A DNA stretch of 64,000 nucleotides from Periplaneta americana (lineage: Eukaryota; Arthropoda; Insecta; Blattodea; Blattidae), in assembly GCF_040183065.1 (NCBI RefSeq), contig NC_091118.1:204504686-204568685 (forward strand), written 5' to 3'. The translations under genes were made by a program, and so were the position numbers. Position 1 is the first letter of the stretch, and every line of letters begins with the position of its first letter. The notes beneath the pieces are model-generated. The model saw only the letters and a list, made by a program, of their open reading frames with translations, did no database searches and was not told where the DNA came from. Shown here in pieces: positions 45,566 to 55,548 of the stretch.

Positions 45566-46356
45566 TGTGAATTTTATTAGTAACAACAATGTAATTTATT
45601 CGTCACAACAATAATTCCTTTCTACAATTCACCTTAAACGCTCTCGTCAACAATTGGATCTTCACTCACACAGTGTTCGTTATAGCACTCCACCGACGAC
45701 AATGACAATTGACTTGGACTATTACGCACAACAATGAACTGTTAATCTTAACTAATATTTACAAAGCACTATTTACAAATCAGAACTATCAGTTCTCAGT
45801 TCACAGTTCTTCTATCTCAGTCACTCGAGTTCACGGTATCTCGAACCACAGACTTTCAGAGACAGTTCACTGTACTCGAACTCGGGTCCCTCCAACTGCG
45901 GTCCACTGCACTCGAACTCAGGTCCCTCCAACTGCGGTCCACTGCACTCGAACTCAGGCCTTCGGATGCTGACGCAGATGCGGACGCACACTCGAGTCGA
46001 ACTCCGGCTGGCTTGCTTGCTCTGGCTTTCTCACTGACTGAATAACTGAAAACTCTCAAACTCTAGTTCGCTGGCGCCTGCTCTTTTATAGCAAAATCAT
46101 AGTTGCGAGAACCTTCTACAGGTGTGTAGAGAATTATCTCAATATCTCTACATCGACAGACGTCTGGAATAGTCGAGAAGGTCGTTCCACATTCACTGCG
46201 TCAAGTAGCAGCTGCGCGCGCAGACTCGTCGCGTGACGTAATACACCCTCTCTCTTCTCTCCACCGCGCGACGTCACTCAATGTTCCGTGGAGCCTGTGC
46301 GATCTGCTTTCTTGCGGGACGCTGGTCGTGAGTTCGAATCTCACGTCGCTGTCACA
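45566..46356 (-). repeat. 3' LTR
   Basis: 791 bp, identical by eye to 48673-49463 except GACGTCAC here against GACATCAC there. On the minus strand it has TATAAAAG at 46090-46083 and AATAAA near 45600. It includes an internal tandem repeat of about 36 bp (CCCTCCAACTGCGGTCCACT) at ~45886-45958. Confidence 0.97.
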
Positions 46357-46375
46357 TTGCTCCCTCCTTAGGACT
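46357..46375 (-). promoter_or_regulatory. Polypurine tract next to 3' LTR
   Basis: On the minus strand, TAAGGAGGGAGCAA directly precedes the 3' LTR, in the position of the plus-strand priming tract. The same 13 bases, TAAGGAGGGAGCA, occur again at ~46446-46434, overlapping the Gag-protease stop codon. Confidence 0.65.
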
Positions 46376-46446
46376 GCTCGTCTCGGGCAGTCCCTTGGTA
46401 GGCTGCCAGTCGGTCCAACGTTTGGGGTCCTCCGACTGCTCCCTCC

Positions 46447-48642
46447 TTATGGTGGTGCCACCCCATCCTTGACTTGGCTGGGCAGCAATACTCGTACTGC
46501 GTGGGCGCCATCTTGCTTTTCCACTTGGCCCTCCAAGGAGAGCTCGCTGGCCACGGGTTGGTCCTCGGCGTCCATCAGGAACACTTCATCCCGACCAAGA
46601 CGGAGTATACGGCGCCGGACGTCCACCGTCGCATCTAGTAACCGCATGGCGTCGAGTCCCAGGACGACGTCCTCGGTGATGTTGGCGACGAACACCCACA
46701 TCTCCAGTTTCCTCTTCCCCAAGGTCAGGTCCAGGAAGACCTCTCTCTGGATGGGCAAGCTCTCGCCTGAAGCAGTCCGTAGCTCGTATTGGCGCAGCGG
46801 CGTCCTCCCAGGTAGGCCCCGCACGACGTCTGGTCTGGCGATAGTGAGCATCGCCCCGGTGTCCACCAGTACTCTGCATGGACGGCCTCTTATCCGTCCT
46901 TCAGCAATCAGCCCATCGTCGCATCTTCTGTCGACCGGTTTCAGGACGAGCCGAGGGGACGGTGATGATGGCGCCGACGTGCTCCTCCGAGCATCGGCCC
47001 CCTCTCTCTCCTGACTGTAGCCAGGTCGGTCGCAACTCCTCCGCAAGTGCCCAGGTTCACCGCAGGACCAGCAGGTGGGCACCCGTCGTCCCCGTTGCTC
47101 AGGCGACTGTTGACTCCTCTCGGTGTCAGCTACCTCTCTCTCCGGCCGGTGGCCAGAGCGGTCGCAGTCCCTCCTTAGGTGTCCCGGCCTCCCGCAGGAC
47201 CAGCAGGTGGGCGCCCGTCGTCTCCGCCGCTCCGTTGACTGTTGGCGTTCCTCGACGTCGGCCACCTCTCTCTCCTGCCTGTGACCGGATCGGTCACAGT
47301 CCCTTCTCAGGTGTCCCGGTCTCCCGCAGGACCAGCAGGTGGGCGCCCGTCGTTTCCGCCGCTCCGTTGACTGCTGGCGCTCCTCGACGTCGGCCACCTC
47401 TCTCTCCTGCCTGTGGTCGGATTGGTCACAGTCCCTTCTCAAGTGTCCCGGTTTGCCACAGGACCAGCAGGTGGGCGCCCGTCGTCTCCGCCGCTCCGTT
47501 GACTGCCGCTCGGGTGGCTTCGGTTGGCGCCCCCCAGCATCCGTCGCCGTGACGCTCCTGATCCAGTGCGGTGCTGAGACTCCCGCCGCCGACTTGGCCG
47601 CCTCCATCCTGAGGGCCGCCGCCAGAGCTGCGTTGATGGTACGATGCTCTGCCAGGAGTAGCTGTTGCTTTATTTCCGGGTCTCGAACTCCGCTGCCGAA
47701 GGTGTAGGCCGCCTCTCCAGCGATGAAGTCATTAGGTAGGCCCCTGAGCGCCTTATGGGCCAGTTGTTCCACCGCCATCGCGAATTCTTGCAGGGACTCG
47801 TCTGACTGTTGGACCCTCGTTTTCAGTTGGGTCCTGAACGCTGCCGCAAGTTGATGGTCACCATAACGTCCCTCCAAGGCCGCCATTATCTCAGCGGCTG
47901 TCCCATCTTCTGGAACGCTGTGAAGAATCTCCGACGCCTGTCCTTGAAGCGCGGTCAGCAGCTGAGTAGTCTTTTCCGCTGGGGTCCAGCCATTATGTGC
48001 TGCGGTGTCCTCGAACTGGCGACGGAATATCGCCCAAAACGTCGTACCGTCGAACTTTGGCGTCTTGACGTTGTGATGTCTGGCTGAGGGCGATGGTTCC
48101 ACATGGCCACTACATGAGGTCCTCAATTCTGACGTCGATCTTTCCACGGCCCGTTGAACTTCCTCGGCAATTATCTGTTTCTGTTCTCTAGCCTGGCGAT
48201 CCACCAACGCGAGGATGTGCTTGTTTTCCTCAGCGTGTTTGTCCATCATCTCACTCGTCTTATCCAGCAACTCGCTCGTCTGCTCTTGACGACGCTCGAG
48301 ATCGCGGATTTTGCCGTCGAAATTGTCTACATCCTGTCTCAACTCGGCTACTGTCTCGTTTATAGTTGTAAAATTCTGGTTTAATTTATCCAAATCGGCC
48401 TTAAGTTCGTCTTTCACGATGGCCACAATTCCATCTACGTGGGCCGAAACGCTTTCGATTTGCGTAGTGACGTCATCTTTCACTCCGCTTATGTCACTTT
48501 TCATCTCCGTTTTCACTTCACTTATGTCACTTTTCATCTCCGTTTTCACATCACTTATATCACTTTTCACCTCACTGATGTGCTTGTTCATTTCGTCTTT
48601 CATTTCTGCGATGGCTTGCAGGATCTGCTGTAGGTTCTCCAT
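46447..48642 (-). CDS. Gag-protease polyprotein of LTR retrotransposon
   Basis: 731 codons. I chose ATG at 48642 (MENLQQILQAIAEMK) because the upstream in-frame codons lie in the primer-binding site and LTR. Residues ~10-170 form a long coiled coil with 11-residue repeats (KSDISEVKTEM, three times). Residues ~193-350 are a Gypsy-type Gag capsid domain (FDGTTFWAIFRRQFEDTA). Residues 381-556 are four tandem 44-residue modules, each with a CCHC zinc knuckle (CWSCGxPGHLRRxC) that would bind RNA. Residues ~585-665 are an aspartic protease: VLVDTGAML active site and VVLGLDAM flap-side motif. The frame is intact and basic around the knuckles. It would form particles and cleave Gag. No polymerase follows; the stop falls in a copy of the polypurine motif. 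Confidence 0.93.
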   Translation of the reverse strand: MENLQQILQAIAEMKDEMNKHISEVKSDISDVKTEMKSDISEVKTEMKSDISGVKDDVTTQIESVSAHVDGIVAIVKDELKADLDKLNQNFTTINETVAELRQDVDNFDGKIRDLERRQEQTSELLDKTSEMMDKHAEENKHILALVDRQAREQKQIIAEEVQRAVERSTSELRTSCSGHVEPSPSARHHNVKTPKFDGTTFWAIFRRQFEDTAAHNGWTPAEKTTQLLTALQGQASEILHSVPEDGTAAEIMAALEGRYGDHQLAAAFRTQLKTRVQQSDESLQEFAMAVEQLAHKALRGLPNDFIAGEAAYTFGSGVRDPEIKQQLLLAEHRTINAALAAALRMEAAKSAAGVSAPHWIRSVTATDAGGRQPKPPERQSTERRRRRAPTCWSCGKPGHLRRDCDQSDHRQEREVADVEERQQSTERRKRRAPTCWSCGRPGHLRRDCDRSGHRQEREVADVEERQQSTERRRRRAPTCWSCGRPGHLRRDCDRSGHRPEREVADTERSQQSPEQRGRRVPTCWSCGEPGHLRRSCDRPGYSQEREGADARRSTSAPSSPSPRLVLKPVDRRCDDGLIAEGRIRGRPCRVLVDTGAMLTIARPDVVRGLPGRTPLRQYELRTASGESLPIQREVFLDLTLGKRKLEMWVFVANITEDVVLGLDAMRLLDATVDVRRRILRLGRDEVFLMDAEDQPVASELSLEGQVEKQDGAHAVRVLLPSQVKDGVAPP

Positions 48643-48653
48643 TGTCGATAATG

Positions 48654-48671
48654 ATCCCACTTCTGACACCA
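48654..48671 (-). promoter_or_regulatory. Primer-binding site, tRNA-Leu type
   Basis: One base inside the 5' LTR the minus strand reads TGGTGTCAGAAGTGGGAT. Its complement, ATCCCACTTCTGACACCA, looks like a tRNA 3' end with CCA and best fits leucine tRNAs from memory. This sets the element's orientation. Confidence 0.8.
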
Positions 48672-48672
48672 A

Positions 48673-49463
48673 TGTGAATTTTATTAGTAACAACAATGTA
48701 ATTTATTCGTCACAACAATAATTCCTTTCTACAATTCACCTTAAACGCTCTCGTCAACAATTGGATCTTCACTCACACAGTGTTCGTTATAGCACTCCAC
48801 CGACGACAATGACAATTGACTTGGACTATTACGCACAACAATGAACTGTTAATCTTAACTAATATTTACAAAGCACTATTTACAAATCAGAACTATCAGT
48901 TCTCAGTTCACAGTTCTTCTATCTCAGTCACTCGAGTTCACGGTATCTCGAACCACAGACTTTCAGAGACAGTTCACTGTACTCGAACTCGGGTCCCTCC
49001 AACTGCGGTCCACTGCACTCGAACTCAGGTCCCTCCAACTGCGGTCCACTGCACTCGAACTCAGGCCTTCGGATGCTGACGCAGATGCGGACGCACACTC
49101 GAGTCGAACTCCGGCTGGCTTGCTTGCTCTGGCTTTCTCACTGACTGAATAACTGAAAACTCTCAAACTCTAGTTCGCTGGCGCCTGCTCTTTTATAGCA
49201 AAATCATAGTTGCGAGAACCTTCTACAGGTGTGTAGAGAATTATCTCAATATCTCTACATCGACAGACGTCTGGAATAGTCGAGAAGGTCGTTCCACATT
49301 CACTGCGTCAAGTAGCAGCTGCGCGCGCAGACTCGTCGCGTGACGTAATACACCCTCTCTCTTCTCTCCACCGCGCGACATCACTCAATGTTCCGTGGAG
49401 CCTGTGCGATCTGCTTTCTTGCGGGACGCTGGTCGTGAGTTCGAATCTCACGTCGCTGTCACA
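48673..49463 (-). repeat. 5' LTR
   Basis: Promoter-bearing LTR for minus-strand transcription, with TATAAAAG at 49197-49190. Its outer 40 bp (plus strand CGTGAGTTCGAATCTCACG then TCGCTGTCACA) resemble a tRNA T-arm and 3' end. Confidence 0.97.
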
Positions 49464-49559
49464 GTATTTTATCGGTAGCGCAATTCTAACATTAGAAACT
49501 TCTTACTAGGGTTACTGGGCTGCCTTGTTTGGCTGTCCTGCCCAAATAGACTATTGATC

Positions 49560-51003
49560 AGATTTTTGTATTTGATAGATATTACAGAAAAAATGAGAGT
49601 ATAATGGCGTAGTACAGTACATCAGTTATTCATAGATTTAAAAAGACATATGACTCGGTTAAGAGAGCAGTTTTATATAATATTCTTATTGGATTTGGTA
49701 TTATCAAGAAACTAGTACAACTAATTAAAATGTGTCTCAGTGAAACTTACAGCAGAGTCCGTACAGACCAGTTTCTGTCTGATGCTTTTTCAATTCACTG
49801 CAGGTTAAACCAGGAAGATGCACTATCACCTTTACTTTTTATCTTTGCTCTAGAATATACCACTAAGAAAGTCCAAGATAACAGAGAGGGTTTGAAATTG
49901 AACGGGTTACATCAGCTGCTTGTTTATGCAGCTGACGTGAATATGTAAGGAGAAAATCCACAAACAATTACGGAAAACATGGAAATTTTACCTGAAGCAA
50001 GTAAGGAGATAGGTTTGGAAGTAAATCCCGAAAAGACAAAGTATATGATTTTTTCTCATGACTAGAACGTAGTACGAAATGAAAATATGAAAATTGTAAA
50101 TTTATCCTTTGAAGAGGTGGAAAAATTCAAGCACCTTGGAGTAACAGTAACAAATATAAATTTAGAAAGCATGATGGAAATATTCAGATTGTCAATTAAT
50201 ATAGATAAACACAGTATAATATTTGTTACTCAGTCAAATGACAAATCAATGTAAAATAATGACTTATATTATATGGTCATGTATATAAAACTTAATGACC
50301 ATATAATATAAGTCATTCTTTTACATTGATTTGTCATTTGACTGAGTAACGAATATTATATTGTGTTTATCTACAAATATAAATGACACTCGAGAGGAAA
50401 TTAAAAGCAGAATAAATATGGGAAATGCTTGTTATTATTCGGTTGAGAAGCTTTTATCATACAGTCTGCTCTCAAAAAATCTGAATCGTCCAGTCTGCTT
50501 TCGAAAAATCTTAAAGTTAGAATTTATAAAAGAGTTATATTACCGGTTAATCTGTATGGTTGTGAAATTGGACTACCATTTTGAAAGAGGAAAAGAGTTT
50601 AAGAATGTTCGACAGTAAAGTGCTAAGAAAAGTATTTGGGGCTAAGAGGGATGAAGTTACAGAAGAATGGAGAAAGTTACACAATGCAGAATTGCACGCA
50701 TTGTATTCTTCACATAACATAATTACGAACATTAAATCTAGACGTTTGAGATGGACAGGGTATGTAGCATGTAGGTATGGGCGGAATCCAAAAATGCATG
50801 TAGAGTGTTAGTTGGCAGACCTGAGGGGAAAAGACCTTTGGGGAGGCCGAGGTGTAGATGAGAGGATAATATTAAAATAGATTTGAGGGAGGTGGGATAT
50901 GATGGCAAGGACTGGATTAATCTTGCTCAGGATAGGGACCGATGGCGAGCTTATGTGAGGCCGACAATGAACCTCCAGGTTCCTTAAAAGCCATTTGTAA
51001 GTA
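49560..51003 (+). pseudogene. RTE-like reverse transcriptase copy, heavily broken
   Basis: It begins near [20 protein letters not shown] (upstream of the palm) and continues [34 protein letters not shown] and [10 protein letters not shown]. The active-site YADD has become YAAD, removing a catalytic aspartate. In-frame stops follow at ~49947 and ~50063. A hairpin insertion occupies 50162-50372. Near 50455-50520 the segment coding SLLSKNL is duplicated. The C-terminal part (LRKVFGAKRDEVTEEWRKLH to NLQVP) is frameshifted near 50770. It ends CCTTAAAAGCCATTTGTAAG plus TTG and TTA repeats. Longest but most decayed copy of this family in the window. Confidence 0.88.
50162..50372. mobile_element. Hairpin insertion inside the LINE copy
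   Basis: Flanked by ACAAATATAAAT on both sides (50150-50161 and 50373-50384). The right ~170 bp is a near-perfect palindrome with ~78-nt arms: AGATAAACACAGTATAATAT ... ACTTATATTATATGGTCAT and its complement. The first ~40 bp lie outside the palindrome. Confidence 0.85.
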
Positions 51004-51016
51004 ATTGTTGTTGTTG

Positions 51017-51071
<55 letters not shown>

Positions 51072-51074
51072 CAT
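51004..51074. repeat. TTG/TTA microsatellite at LINE 3' end
   Basis: Trinucleotide run forming the 3' tail of the preceding LINE copy. Confidence 0.9.
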
Positions 51075-51616
51075 CACTTGAACTGAATGTAAAATTTAGA
51101 TCAGTCTGCTTGTAGTCAATAGCTCTCGGTGTCCATTTACGTTTGATTTAAGGACTGAGGCAACCTGTTTTCTGCTAGTGGATGAAATGCTTTTATGTTC
51201 ACTGATGTTTTATAGAAACGTAGAACTCTTGAGTCGCTTGTAAGGGATGAAAGACGGAATATTCTTTCTGAATCTGAATAGACGTGGGATCTTGTTTTAT
51301 TTATATCCCTTGGCACGCATTCTTGTCCAATAAGAATGTGCTGCAAAGACCAGTGGAGTGTTGGTTTATGAAATTTCTGAGCGATGGTTCTTGTAAAAAT
51401 CCAAAGCTTTCACAGATACCAGAAGCCTCTCTCTTACTTTCTCCTGCGCGCTCATCGCTTTATTTTCCTGCACGTAGAATATAAAGAAATTCCGAGAATT
51501 ACAAGCAAAGTAAAACGAAGGTCATTGAAAAGTAGGCCTACGTAACTATCAGCAGTGATAACACAAGTGTTGATAGTTTCCTGGTAATTGCAGTGGACTT
51601 GACGAATGTTTATGGT
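51075..51616. other. Non-coding stretch
   Basis: Two overlapping frames of 66-69 codons near 51137-51484 lie on opposite strands; neither shows a motif I know. Confidence 0.4.
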
Positions 51617-52600
51617 GACTATTACACTCTTACTACGTCATACTACTTTTGACCAATAAAACGGTACGAAAGGACGTAATTCAACCAATCATGGCTGCTT
51701 ATCGCACAATTTTATCGCGTCCCTAGCATTTGTTTAATTTTATCGCGTCCCTAGCATTTGTTCAGTTTTATCGCGTCCCTAGCATTTGTTTCTTTGTTTG
51801 CCAGCATTTGAAACTGCGCTGGTCTGGACGTCAAAAATATATATAAAATTACAAACCACTCCAGTCGATGCACAGCAGTTTCAAATATGACTCGCATTGG
51901 CATTCAAGAACAAGAATTAATAAAAATCACTGATCATACCTATGCATCTTCTGAAATCCGATTTACAAATAAATGTAGAGCACCATTCGGAAATCCTGAA
52001 TAAGTTGAATATACCATGCAGGCCTAAATCAATGAGTTCCACTTCTATTATGCACACGTCCAATATAACATCAATTGAACCACCAACCACATTCAAATTT
52101 GAAAATTGTACATTCAATAATTATTCCTTTTAAAATTATTCATGTTTATTTTTATGTCATCGTCGTTAATTAAAACTTTTCTAACACTTGTGTATATTAG
52201 TTAGGTTATGTTATAGCTTCTGCTCTGAGAGGATAAAAAGAACTTCTGCTATATGATATTATGGATAGTCACGTATCAGAGATTGTTTAATATTAAGATT
52301 TATTGAATAGTAATCATTACAGTGTCTGTATAAAGACACTACTGCCATCTAGCATGCTTCTAGCGTAATATTTGTAATGTTGAGATGGTACAATAATACA
52401 TTTGAAGACAGTTGTATTTTCGTAAGTCAATTAATATTTTATTGTATTGGAGTACTTCGTTACTTCTAATCTTTATATACTTTCTTCTAATCGTGTAATA
52501 GTCAATTAAATCCCACTTGAGTTTTGATTTTCTCTAGATAAATCTGCTCGTGTTCCACTCGCAGATTTATTGATAAAATGAAAACGTCTAGTGAGATTAC
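51617..52600 (-). mobile_element. Repeat family B, near-complete copy with three 28-bp units
   Basis: Minus-strand copy. The right terminus TGACTATTACACTCTTACTA is at 51616 and the left hairpin terminus (TCTAGTGAGATTAC) ends near 52600. Three units of CCCTAGCATTTGTTTAATTT at 51711-51794 are the same 28-bp repeat as 7950-9638, in the same relative position. Inside is a TATATAAAG-like box near 52480. At 52546-52565 an extra GCTCGTGTTCCACTCGC is embedded in the terminal hairpin. Its 66- and 63-codon frames overlap on opposite strands and are not supported. Confidence 0.8.
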
Positions 52601-52735
52601 TGTTGATAATTATTTTTAGGAATAATTATTTCATGATAAACATGACTTTAAAGAGAAATGACATTATCATAAGAAATGGTCACCACGGGTGTTATTCCGC
52701 TATACAATTCCAACACGAAAAATTAATCTTATTGC

Positions 52736-53173
52736 GTCAGTGAATTCCATTACTGTTATATGAAATCAGACGTTATAGATTAGTACATAAGCCTTCTGGA
52801 TTATGAAATTCGTTGATAAGTATTTAAGAAAACAAAGACCTTGGCATTCTAGCAATAAAACAAATGAACATTTGAGACTAATATATTATAATGTTTAATT
52901 TTGACATGCATATGGTATTATACCTTCATTTAGAATAATTATAAATATACCGTGTGTTCATTTTAAAAATCCCATCTATAATACTTTTAGATGTGCAGGG
53001 TATACCAATTTAAGTAAAAACACGTCAATTTACTTTTGAGAGGGAAGTTTAAAACCAATGGTGATTGAATTCTCTGTTGCATCTTCACTCTTCACCACTC
53101 CAATTTTGAATTTCAAATTGCATCCCTATTTTGAGAGACATCATTTTAAAAAGGATGATAAACTCTAACCGTC
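52736..53173 (+). repeat. ~440-bp direct repeat, left copy
   Basis: It starts ATTGCGTCAGTGAATTCCAT and ends GATAAACTCTAACCGTCTATC. It matches 53737-54172 with ~5-8% differences by eye. Non-coding. Confidence 0.88.
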
Positions 53174-53195
53174 TATCAATTAATTAAATTAATTA

Positions 53196-53525
53196 AAATC
53201 TAGACGTTCACGAGGAAGTTCATTGTATTGCTGATTGTGGAATCAATCGTAGGATCGATATCATAGCTATAAATAGGAATAAACAGACAGCCGAAATAAT
53301 TGATCCTACAATCAGATTTGAAATCTAAGCCACTCAACCATCTGAAGTGAACGAAGAGAAAAAGAAAATCTACGAGCCCACGGTTCAGTACCTATCGGCG
53401 AAATACAACATAGAAAAAATCACAGTTACCGGTCTCTTCTTCGGAGCGAGAGGCACTATTCCGAAAGCCTTTGTAAAGTGGAGGGGAAGTACAAGCTGAC
53501 GAGAGATCTTCAAGATGCCATCGTC
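53196..53525 (+). pseudogene. Non-LTR reverse transcriptase C-terminal fragment
   Basis: Plus-strand codons read VHCIADCGINRRIDIIAINR, NKQTAEIIDPTIRFEI, a stop, then NEEKKKIYEPTVQYLSAKYN, IEKITVTGLFFGARGTIPKA. This order (D-P-T-I-R-F-E, N-E-E-K-K-x-I-Y, G-A-R-G-T-I-P) is the C-terminal region of a group of insect non-LTR elements. It has at least two in-frame stops and no catalytic motif. The 3' tail ends near 53730 with CAGGGCAAACCCAAAATATT. It sits between the two direct repeats. The 65-codon minus frame here is a shadow. Confidence 0.75.
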
Positions 53526-53736
53526 ACCACCATAATAAAATTTTCTGTAGAGACATTTCATCAGCATCTTTATGGTGTACATTCAATTTAAATTATATTT
53601 GGTTCTTTTTTTTTTCTTATGTCTTAATCAATTTTGTCTGAAACCTGTTTATATAATTTTTCATTTTAAATTTTATTGTGAGCTATTCTGTGTCGCAGGG
53701 CAAACCCAAAATATTGGGTCAGACCAATAAATTAAT

Positions 53737-54172
53737 TGCGTCAGTGAATTCCATTACTGTTATATGAAATCAGAGGTTATAGATCAGCCTTCTGGATTAT
53801 GAAATTCGTTGATAAATATTTGAGGAAACAAAGACCTTGGCATTCTAGCAATAAAACAAGTTAACATTTGAGACTAATATATTATAATGCTTAATTTTGA
53901 AATAATGTAAGGTATTATACCTTTATTTAGAATAATTATAAATATACAGTGTGTTCATTTTAAAAAATCCCCCTTCAATAATTTTAGATGTGCAGGGTAC
54001 ACGAATTTGAGGAAAAACACGTCAATTTATTCTTGAGAGGGAAGTTTAAAACCATTGTTGATTGAATTCTCTGTTGCACCTCTTAACCACCCCAATTTTT
54101 AATTTCAAATTGCATCCCTACCTTGAGAGACATAATTTTAAAAAGGATGATAAACCTTAACCATCTATCAAA
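53737..54172 (+). repeat. ~440-bp direct repeat, right copy
   Basis: Second copy of 52736-53173, same orientation, starting ATTGCGTCAGTGAATTCCAT right after the LINE tail. It lacks ~10 bp near 53770. Confidence 0.88.
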
Positions 54173-54176
54173 CAAC

Positions 54177-54318
54177 AAATAGTAATATACGTTACAAGAG
54201 CGGTATGTTGACGTTTTCATGTTCGAGGAAAAGATTGAAAAAGCAAAACGTAGTTGAGCTTTTTTAATTTCCTAGAACATGAAAACAAATATACCTCTCG
54301 TGTATCGTACATTATTTT
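54177..54318. mobile_element. MITE-like hairpin
   Basis: TATACGTTACAAGAGCGGTA, TGACGTTTTCATGTTC on the left pairs with GAACATGAAAACAAATATAC and CTCTCGTGTATCGTAC on the right; the spacer is AGGAAAAGATTG...CTTTTTTAATTTCCT. Imperfect stem ~60 nt. Confidence 0.75.
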
Positions 54319-54319
54319 G

Positions 54320-55320
54320 TGCGAAGATCGTTTATTACGTACCTGAAAGACGAATTTCTAATTAGTTGCAATGAAATCTCCATCTTGGTTTCTGTTTAAT
54401 GACGGCAACTTTAGAAAACAAAAATATATTTACTTCAGCAGACCGTGATATACGTCTGTCTTTTTTTTCCCCCCAGTCTATAAATGCGAACTTAAAACAA
54501 AAGGTAAGGTTATGTAATGATTTATTTTTCATTTTAATGTTTTAACAATGTTATTTATATAACATATTGCAGTAATAACATCCGCATCTGGAATCTCGTT
54601 GATTTTTTCGCGGCTTCCTTAATGTTACTTGTATCAGGAATGCAATAAGTTTCGTGGAGTAGTAAACTTTACTTAATTTTTGCAAATATTTAAAAACAAT
54701 AATTAACATTGCAATTTAGGTGAAATTGCAGTGGTAAGTTTCCAGTTTATAATTATTACTATGTTAAACGTCTCTAAAAATAATATGTTAAAAGACTAAA
54801 GCAGTAAAATGAATGTCGCGCTTAAGCGGTAAGAAGAGGGAAATTGTTGTGTGTGTTACGTTGGGAATACTGAATGTGGTATTTCACACTTACCGCGTAT
54901 TGGTTTTGTGCGGAAAACAAGCAAATACGCACGATCTCGCACAAAAGATATTTCAGTCCGTTCGTTTCTGAGCTATAGCCAGAAACATTATACTGTAATT
55001 TAGTGAATTAAAATTTAGTTGATATTAGATGTATTATAAAGATATTTTATCATTATAGTACTGTGTGTACTAGAAAATAAATCTGTTGTTTGCCTAGTAC
55101 AACTAAAGTTCCTGCCGTTGTGGATTTGTCGAAGTTTTTTTCTTCTTTTTTTCGTGTTACTCTATTACACACTTTAACATCTCAGTTCATATCGCGTATG
55201 TAGGTTCTTTGGATATTTATCAGTAGGTCATGAACTATTATTGTGATTCTGTTGATATTGTTATTTGTTATAAACGGCTTATGTATATTTTACCTCTGTG
55301 ATCACATTGTTCTTTTTCAT
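54320..55320. other. Non-coding AT-rich DNA
   Basis: No gene seen. A weak inverted pair (GCGCTTAAGCGGTAAG and CTTACCGCG) spans ~54820-54897. Confidence 0.4.
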
Positions 55321-55321
55321 T

Positions 55322-55515
55322 AAATGATGCGTACTCCGGAGTGGGTTCGATTCCCGCTTGGGCTGACTGCCTTTTTGGTTTCTTTTTCGAGGTTTTATCC
55401 AATCGTAAGGCGAATGTCTGGTAAGCTGTGGCGAATACATTGCCTCATTTCGCCAAATACTATCTCGCTATCACCAATTTCATCCACTCTAAATAACGCA
55501 ATAGTTGATACAGCA
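55322..55515 (+). mobile_element. 5'-truncated tRNA-derived SINE
   Basis: It begins with the second half of a tRNA head (GTGGGTTCGATTCCCGC, a B box) and continues GGTTTCTTTTTCGAGGTTTT and GCCAAATACTATCTCGCTAT. The A-box half is missing. The 93-codon frame across it is an artefact. Confidence 0.7.
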
Positions 55516-55548
55516 AAGTTAAATAATCAACTGAAAAGTATAGTAATA

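Larger units (their letters stand above)
45566..49463 (-). mobile_element. Non-autonomous LTR retrotransposon (Gag-protease only)
   Basis: A 3,898-bp element on the minus strand with direct 791-bp LTRs, TG...CA ends and a 4-bp target duplication GTAT (45562-45565 and 49464-49467). Between the LTRs are a primer-binding site, one intact Gag-protease frame and a purine-rich tract. Reverse transcriptase, RNase H and integrase are absent, so it would need enzymes from a related Gypsy-type element. No envelope gene is present. Confidence 0.95.

Noticed and set aside
45709..46059. 87- and 67-codon frames repeated at 48816-49166
   Set aside because: They lie in both LTRs, overlap on opposite strands and come from the internal LTR tandem repeat.
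46328..48721. Several plus-strand frames of 76-228 codons
   Set aside because: Antisense shadows of the minus-strand Gag-protease gene, GC-rich and without domains.
45566..49463. Endogenous retrovirus with envelope
   Set aside because: No envelope frame or pol is present between the LTRs; a Gypsy-type retrotransposon derivative is the simpler reading.
53385..53582. 65-codon minus frame
   Set aside because: Shadow of the plus-strand reverse transcriptase remnant.
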